Of a stretch of 31,765 bases of DNA, positions 27,655 to 31,765 are shown piece by piece (position 1 is the first letter of the stretch; each line of letters starts with the position of its first letter). The position numbers and the translations under genes are program-made. A model generated the notes under the pieces. The model was given only the letters and a program-made list of their open reading frames with translations. It ran no database searches and was not told where the DNA came from. The DNA lies in IMG/VR virus record IMGVR_UViG_3300019889_000028, positions 1-31,765 of that record; one strand, given 5' to 3'. This DNA is from a virus.

Positions 27655-27866
27655 GCCGAACCGAGGTCGCCGCGACCCTGTTCTACATCTTCACAATTCT
27701 TTTCTGCCTGACGATGGCCGCCAACGTCGTCGCGCTTGTGCGGCACTGGCGGATGATGACGGCGCTGAATATCGCGTTGAACAATCTGATTGAGACGCAA
27801 AATCAGTACAACGCGATCATGGGACCGCCGCCCACAAGCCCCGATCACCCCGAAATATTGCACTAA
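27651..27866 (+). CDS. Small membrane protein (71 aa)
   Basis: MSRTEVAATLFYIFTILFCL TMAANVVALV is a single membrane helix (about residues 8-30), followed by an amphipathic helix and a Pro-rich tail. ATG overlaps the upstream stop by 4 bases. Last gene of the rightward operon. Confidence 0.6.
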   Translation: MSRTEVAATLFYIFTILFCLTMAANVVALVRHWRMMTALNIALNNLIETQNQYNAIMGPPPTSPDHPEILH

Positions 27867-27904
27867 AAAAAGCCCGCGCCCGGCTTTGAGGCCGGACGCG
27901 GGCT
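27864..27904 (-). terminator. Terminator between convergent operons
   Basis: AGCCCGCG-C-CCGGC pairs with GCCGG-A-CGCGGGCT over TTTGAG with a single C-A mismatch. Read leftward it is followed by seven T, a strong terminator of the lysis operon. Rightward transcripts meet the stem but no T-run. Confidence 0.82.
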
Positions 27905-27939
27905 AATAAACGGGCCGGGAGAACCGGGCCGCCGTTCGT

Positions 27940-28284
27940 TTATGAAGAAGGCGGCGTAGCAGGCGGCGTGACAGGCGGCGCGGGCGTGTTGGCCGTCACC
28001 GCATCGGTCAGTTTTTGGGTGTTGGCATCAAGCTGCGTAATCACAGCAGTTATCGCAGCCGGGTCGCCAGCCGCCAGAGCATCCTTCAACTGTTGCGAGA
28101 TGCCTTGAAGCAACGCGATCACGCTATCCTCTACCGTCGAGTTGCGCGCAACGGCGGCGTTCAGATCGTCCATAACGGTCATGATGGCTTCCTGTTTTTC
28201 GAGAACGAGGCCCAATTTTTTCGCTAGAGCATCAAGCCGGTTCAAGACCTCATCGTCCGGCAAGATGTGGATTTCGATACGCAT
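27940..28284 (-). CDS. Coiled-coil phage protein (114 aa)
   Basis: MRIEIHILPDDEVLNRLDAL, then a long helix pattern typical of coiled coil (VEDSVIALLQGISQQLKDAL) and a Pro/Thr/Ala tail. ATG at 28284 with AGAGG upstream. Similar small proteins are frequent at the end of rhizobial phage lysis/tail regions; role unknown. Confidence 0.66.
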   Translation of the reverse strand: MRIEIHILPDDEVLNRLDALAKKLGLVLEKQEAIMTVMDDLNAAVARNSTVEDSVIALLQGISQQLKDALAAGDPAAITAVITQLDANTQKLTDAVTANTPAPPVTPPATPPSS

Positions 28285-28295
28285 CACGGTTCCTC

Positions 28296-28757
28296 TCAAT
28301 CGGCTCCGATCAGATGCCGCGTACAGGTCGAGATCAGATAGATCGCCGTGACCGTGATGCACGCCAGCCAAGGCCCGTTGCCGTATCGCGGGCGCGACAA
28401 AATCCCGATCAGCCAGAGCAAGCCAACCGCAGACAGCGCCGTCCCAGCCAGCAGCGCATGAACTTGCGTGTCGTTCATCGGGCCGCCCTTTAGGCCGTCG
28501 CCGAAATGACGCCACGTCCAAACCGCAACCCGCGTCACCAAGACGCCTACCTTGTCGAGATAGAGCGCCAGCGCCAGCGCCAGCACGGTTGAGTTTGGCG
28601 CGTTGACCAACGCCTGATGCAGCGGTTGCTTTTGCTGCCGGATTTTTGAAATGATGTAGATCGTCAGAACGATAAGCAGCGGAAACGACAGGATCAAGAC
28701 AACGCCGTTAATCGTCTCCAAAATGAAATTCAACTCAGGACTTCCTGCCTTGAGCAT
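28296..28757 (-). CDS. Multi-pass membrane protein (153 aa)
   Basis: About four hydrophobic segments: VVLILSFPLLIVLTIYII, STVLALALALYLDKVGVLV, HALLAGTALSAVGLLWLIGI and WLACITVTAIYLIS. Could be a holin or an unrelated membrane protein; size is at the upper end for holins. In the lysis cluster. Confidence 0.6.
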   Translation of the reverse strand: MLKAGSPELNFILETINGVVLILSFPLLIVLTIYIISKIRQQKQPLHQALVNAPNSTVLALALALYLDKVGVLVTRVAVWTWRHFGDGLKGGPMNDTQVHALLAGTALSAVGLLWLIGILSRPRYGNGPWLACITVTAIYLISTCTRHLIGAD

Positions 28758-28962
28758 TTCCCGCCCTCATCTGCCGCTGATTGAAAACATCGGTCATGAA
28801 CGCAACGAGTGGATCGTCTGCATCGAGGTACGGCCTGATGGTTTCGGAAAGCTTCTGCACGTCGGACGATAATTCGTCGGCAGCGTCGCTGACCTTTTGC
28901 GACTGCTCGTATTTGTGCGGGGCACCCGTAAGCACTTCAAAAAGCCTAGCGAGGGTGCCCAT
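28735..28962 (-). CDS. Small helical protein (75 aa)
   Basis: MGTLARLFEVLTGAPHKYEQ, then SDAADELSSDVQKLSETIRP. Soluble, coiled-coil-like. Overlaps the following gene by 23 bases and shares a base with the previous one. Unknown. Confidence 0.58.
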   Translation of the reverse strand: MGTLARLFEVLTGAPHKYEQSQKVSDAADELSSDVQKLSETIRPYLDADDPLVAFMTDVFNQRQMRAGNAQGRKS

Positions 28963-29177
28963 TACGCGTCGCCCCCATTGGTCCGGAAGATCGTCGCCAA
29001 TTGAGCAACCAGCGATTTAAGTTCGATCATTGCAACGATGGATTTTTCGGAAACCTGTTTCAGTTCCCGCTGCGAGTCCTGCCGTTCATTGCGCTCTAGC
29101 CAGAACAGGACAGCGAAGATCGGGGCCAGCAATCCGCCCCCTGCCCTCACATATTCCATGAATTCCGCGAGGGTCAT
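28962..29177 (-). CDS. Membrane-anchored coiled-coil protein (71 aa), holin-like
   Basis: MTLAEFMEYVRAGGGLLAPI FAVLFWLERNERQ: one membrane segment (about residues 12-27) followed by a charged coiled coil. The architecture resembles BhlA/UviB-type putative holins. Placed between lysis genes. Assignment tentative. Confidence 0.55.
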   Translation of the reverse strand: MTLAEFMEYVRAGGGLLAPIFAVLFWLERNERQDSQRELKQVSEKSIVAMIELKSLVAQLATIFRTNGGDA

Positions 29178-29189
29178 TTTTCAAAGACT

Positions 29190-29399
29190 TCACGCCGATG
29201 GCTTGCAAAATTCCCGATAGGCCTTTTCGTTGGCGAGCAAGCGGCGCTTGACGCCGGATGTCGCCGTGATCGTGCCGTCGCCCTTGCTGACGACTACCTG
29301 ATTATAGACCTGACAGAAACTATCGATCTGTTGCGGCGTGCAGCTACTTGGGTTCGAGGCCAATAAGCTCGCGGTCAACATCGTTATCACTAAGCGCAT
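29190..29399 (-). CDS. Exported small protein, outer-spanin candidate
   Basis: 69 residues. MRLVITMLTASLLASNPSSC looks like a signal peptide with a Cys at its end, and two more Cys (FCQVY, EFCKP) follow. The lipobox is imperfect (PSSC). ATG at 29399 with GGAG 7 bases upstream. It overlaps the end of the preceding gene by 56 bases in another frame, the layout of Rz/Rz1 spanin pairs. Alternatively a periplasmic disulfide protein. Confidence 0.5.
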   Translation of the reverse strand: MRLVITMLTASLLASNPSSCTPQQIDSFCQVYNQVVVSKGDGTITATSGVKRRLLANEKAYREFCKPSA

Positions 29400-29571
29400 T
29401 CACTTGCTCCATGATTGCCTTCCCGCGTGTGGTCTTTGCAAGGATCGCCGCTGACACCGCTGCAATCTCCGCGTCGCGCCCCGACTGTTCCGCCGCTGAG
29501 AAATCGACGTAATCCATCACGCTTTCGATGACCTTGAGAACAGCGAGGATCAGCGACGCCCAAGTGAACAC
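29344..29571 (-). CDS. Membrane-anchored protein, inner-spanin candidate
   Basis: 75 residues. MFTWASLILAVLKVIESVMD is a likely signal anchor; the rest is a charged helix (SGRDAEIAAVSAAILAKTTR). Overlap with the next gene and position beside the holin candidate suggest an i-spanin, although it is shorter than lambda Rz. Confidence 0.5.
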   Translation of the reverse strand: MFTWASLILAVLKVIESVMDYVDFSAAEQSGRDAEIAAVSAAILAKTTRGKAIMEQVNALSDNDVDRELIGLEPK

Positions 29572-29575
29572 GGGG

Positions 29576-29857
29576 CTATTTCGTCACGTTGTTCGGCGTT
29601 GCGCTCACCAACGACTGCGGCGCGTCCGGTTGAAGCTTGATCGATTGGACGAGGTTGGTCTGATTGGCCGCCGCTGTAATCAGGCTGGTTCCGCGCGTGG
29701 CGATTGCGCCCCACACCGCAGCGCCAGCGCCGACGACGGCACCGATAACGGTTGTCCAAGTGGTCGCGTCGAGGCCAAACACGCCCTTGCCAGAAAGTAG
29801 GCCCGCGAAGAAGGCGACAAGCGGTGCGAGTGTGGTTGTGATCTGCGTCGGGTTCAT
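29576..29857 (-). CDS. Holin-like protein (93 aa)
   Basis: Two membrane helices: TLAPLVAFFAGLLSGKGVFG and TTWTTVIGAVVGAGAAVWGA, short loop with an Asp, then a polar tail. Class II holin topology and immediate neighbour of the lysozyme gene (3 bases apart). Similar sequences accompany GH25 genes in Rhizobiales phages, as I recall. Confidence 0.72.
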   Translation of the reverse strand: MNPTQITTTLAPLVAFFAGLLSGKGVFGLDATTWTTVIGAVVGAGAAVWGAIATRGTSLITAAANQTNLVQSIKLQPDAPQSLVSATPNNVTK

Positions 29858-29860
29858 TGC

Positions 29861-30595
29861 TCAGTTCTCCTGTGTGAAAATGGTCTTGCCATTGACCGCG
29901 ATTGTCAGCGCAGCATGATCGGGGATGGTCAGCGCAATCGAGACCGGCACAGCCGCCGCTGCGGGTGCGGGTTTGGGTGCGGCGACGTTCGGGCTGATCC
30001 ACTGCAACAGCGCATCGTCGGGGCCGTTGAAGCGGTCAAGATCGACCTTGCTGCCGGTGATGCCGTCCACCGAGCCGCTTTCGGAATACTGCCAGAGCGT
30101 CCAATGCGGATAGGTGCCGGTCGGCCATGTCGGCGTGCCCGTGGTGTACTGCGCCAGCCAGAGGTCTGTGTGATCGGCCAGCAAGGCATCGTGCGTGCTG
30201 CCAAGCTGCTCTTTGAGAAGGTTTCCGCTGTAGATCGTCACCTGTAGGCCGCGCGGATCGTCCAGCAACGCCTGCACCGCCTCCTTGAGATCGGCGAGTG
30301 TGCAGCCGTCCTGTTCGTAATCGATCACCATGCGCTCGCCCGGCACCGGATCGATGGTCGCCAGATAGTGCGCGATCTGCGCCTTGGCGTTGCCCGGCTT
30401 TAACCAGTGATAGGTGCAGCACTTGAGGCCCGCCGTGGTGGCGTTAACGAAATTCTTGGCGCGGTTGGGATCGACGTAGCCGGTCCCCTCCGTCGCCTTG
30501 TGGATCATGGCGATGACGCCCGCCGCCTTCACCTTTCCGAAATCGGGCGAGCCTTGCCAGTGCGAGATGTCGATGCACTTTGGAAGGTCGCTCAT
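29861..30595 (-). CDS. GH25-family endolysin (lysozyme)
   Basis: 244 residues. CIDISHWQGSPDF (Asp9), VIDYEQDG (Asp92, Glu94, the D-x-E pair), WLAQYTTG and KVDLDRFNG are the ordered GH25 motifs; the family cleaves the beta-1,4 bond of peptidoglycan. No signal peptide, so a holin is needed for release. A Pro/Ala linker (from about residue 205) leads to a small C-terminal beta segment. Start directly follows the upstream stop (TAAATG). Confidence 0.9.
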   Translation of the reverse strand: MSDLPKCIDISHWQGSPDFGKVKAAGVIAMIHKATEGTGYVDPNRAKNFVNATTAGLKCCTYHWLKPGNAKAQIAHYLATIDPVPGERMVIDYEQDGCTLADLKEAVQALLDDPRGLQVTIYSGNLLKEQLGSTHDALLADHTDLWLAQYTTGTPTWPTGTYPHWTLWQYSESGSVDGITGSKVDLDRFNGPDDALLQWISPNVAAPKPAPAAAAVPVSIALTIPDHAALTIAVNGKTIFTQEN

Positions 30596-30904
30596 TTAGT
30601 CGCCGTTATCCAGCGCTGTGATGCTGGCTTGATTGGCCGTGAGGAACGTTTGCAGCGCGTTGTCGAGATTTTCCAAGGCAAAGGCCCACGCCGCACCCTG
30701 CGCCCCGGCCGTTGCACCGGGGATGACGCCGAAATTGCTTCCAGTCTCAAGGGCTGCGGCGACCGGCGCGGTTGCTCCGTTCTGCGCGGCTGCTTCCGCC
30801 AGACGGACACGATGGATGTCGCGAATTGCGGAAATCAGGTTGGCTATCGCGGCGTTTGTGATGCTGCCGAACGGGGTCGAACCATTAACAATGATCGCGC
30901 TCAT
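30596..30904 (-). CDS. Hypothetical protein (102 aa)
   Basis: MSAIIVNGSTPFGSITNAAI then a helix and an Ala/Gly-rich C-terminal half. Overlaps the upstream gene by 4 bases. Probably tail-associated, from its place between tail and lysozyme genes. Confidence 0.62.
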   Translation of the reverse strand: MSAIIVNGSTPFGSITNAAIANLISAIRDIHRVRLAEAAAQNGATAPVAAALETGSNFGVIPGATAGAQGAAWAFALENLDNALQTFLTANQASITALDNGD

Positions 30905-31203
30905 GTTTGAATTCCTGCTGCTTGGAGAAGAAGATCAACGGACGCTTGGGTGTCACCCCGAGCCTTTAGAAGCGCGGCTTTTCGACGTAACCCGGCAGCA
31001 TAGCTTGCGGCTACTGCGGCTGCGGCTGGTGCCGTCGAAAAAGGCGGGACGGGATCAGGAGCGGTTTTCACCGTGATGCCGATAGCGGTTAAGACCGCGA
31101 GCGGCGCGGTCTCTAGCCAGCCAGCCGGATATTTCTGATTTCCGATTTGGAATTGATCGGTCGCGATGACCGTGGTGCCGTCAGGCAGCGTATAGACGAT
31201 CAT
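30901..31203 (-). CDS. Hypothetical tail-region protein (100 aa)
   Basis: A beta-rich start MIVYTLPDGTTVIATDQFQI, IGNQKYPAGWLE, then a Pro/Ala linker and helices (SYAAGLRRKAALLKARGD). ATG 9 bases after the stop of the glycine-rich gene. Resembles small tail-fibre assembly or chaperone-like proteins in layout only. Confidence 0.6.
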   Translation of the reverse strand: MIVYTLPDGTTVIATDQFQIGNQKYPAGWLETAPLAVLTAIGITVKTAPDPVPPFSTAPAAAAVAASYAAGLRRKAALLKARGDTQASVDLLLQAAGIQT

Positions 31204-31212
31204 GGTCGATCC

Positions 31213-31765
31213 TCATGGTGAGACTGCGATGATGACGATGCCGGAGCCGCCTGCGCCGCCGAGGCGCGGCACGCCACCGCTGGCTGCGCCGCTCGTTCCG
31301 CCGCCACCACCGCCAGTGTTCGGCGTTCCTGATACACCATTGCCCGTCACATTGGCGGTGCCCGCCCCGCCACCGCCTGCACCGCCTGCGCCGGGTATGC
31401 CAACCCCCGGAGAGTTTCCGCCGCCGCCACCGCCGCCGTAAGTTGCCGACGAGCCGGATATGGCTGTCGTTAGGCCGTTGCCGCCTGCGCCGCCGTTGTT
31501 TACGGCATTGTTTCCGCCTACCGCTGTTGCGCCACCGCCACCTCCGCCGCCACCCGTGGCGACGCATGATCCGCCGTTACTACCTTGTCCGGCTGTCCCC
31601 GCTCCCGGAGATGATGTGGTATTGGCAGCACATCCACCGCCTGATCCACCGGGGCTTCCGCTTATGGCAGAAGTCGCCGCACCGCCGCCGCCACCGATTG
31701 CGGTGGAGCCATTGAAGGTAGAATTGCTGCCGTTTAACCCGGCTAATGGAGTGCTTGCACCACCT
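31213..31765 (-). CDS. Glycine-rich tail/fibre protein, C-terminal part (5' end beyond window)
   Basis: 184 codons to the stop at 31213; the frame is open to the right edge. Repeated Gly runs separated by short strands (SGSPGGSGGGCAANTTSSPG; NSPGVGIPGAGGAGG) and the ending GGSGIVIIAVSP are typical of glycine-rich tail tip or fibre C-termini. Likely host-contact or fibre-end domain. Low-complexity DNA here makes the assembly less certain. Confidence 0.75.
   Translation of the reverse strand, partial: GGASTPLAGLNGSNSTFNGSTAIGGGGGAATSAISGSPGGSGGGCAANTTSSPGAGTAGQGSNGGSCVATGGGGGGGGATAVGGNNAVNNGGAGGNGLTTAISGSSATYGGGGGGGNSPGVGIPGAGGAGGGGAGTANVTGNGVSGTPNTGGGGGGTSGAASGGVPRLGGAGGSGIVIIAVSP

Noticed and set aside
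1-31765. CRISPR array, rRNA or insertion sequence
   Set aside because: No regularly spaced identical repeats, no rRNA-like stretches and no transposase were seen; the operator repeats are irregularly spaced and palindromic.

Overview
The window reads as about 31.8 kb of a temperate, tailed double-stranded DNA phage (or an intact prophage segment) of an alphaproteobacterium, probably a Hyphomicrobiales/Bradyrhizobium-like host. That host guess rests on high-GC coding sequence and on gene types common in such phages (DUF1376, ArdC plus DUF2958, DnaA domain IV-like protein, XRE proteins); it is inference. Both edges cut leftward genes: a P22 gp10-like stabilization protein at the left and a glycine-rich tail protein at the right. 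The map therefore looks like part of a longer circularly permuted genome, with the missing piece probably holding tail needle, injection and fibre genes. No host DNA is recognisable.

Layout. 1-9.2 kb, leftward: late head and head-tail genes in packaging order (small genes, a SLOG protein, terminase large subunit, P22-like portal, scaffold, N4-gp56-like coat, adaptor, gp10-like plug). 9.2-10.1 kb: a rightward cassette of four small genes wedged between the terminase genes. 10.4-11.1 kb, leftward: small terminase and a tiny upstream gene. 11.1-15.7 kb, rightward: an accessory island of short promoter-gene-terminator cassettes with an ArdC-like antirestriction protein, a DUF2958 protein, a DnaJ-type zinc protein, a serine resolvase and several micro-genes. 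15.7-21.0 kb, leftward: early replication/recombination operon (Cro/YdaS-like protein, DnaA domain IV-like protein, Gp157, Rad52-like annealing protein, HNH-like protein, putative nuclease, DUF1376, and a frameshifted gene). 21.0-21.8 kb: immunity switch with a divergent XRE repressor candidate and a newly noted 58-residue antisense gene. 21.8-24.1 kb, rightward: small genes, excisionase-like protein and tyrosine integrase, followed by a candidate attP. 24.8-27.9 kb, rightward: three DNA-binding proteins and small genes of unknown role. 27.9-31.8 kb, leftward: tail-associated genes and lysis genes (GH25 lysozyme, holin candidates, spanin-like overlapping pair).

The most striking signal is a dispersed 15-bp inverted repeat, TCCAA-N5-TTGGA. 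Nine perfect and about a dozen near-perfect copies occur, almost all between genes, and at least six lie in the 17-bp spacer between recognisable -35 and -10 boxes. This looks like one phage repressor silencing the accessory island, the early operon and perhaps the late-operon divide together. Two further unexplained elements lie in the island: a conserved intergenic hairpin with a GCAA tetraloop found twice, and a 72-bp imperfect direct repeat in a gene-free stretch.

All calls come from reading the sequence and from memory of protein families; no database search was possible.
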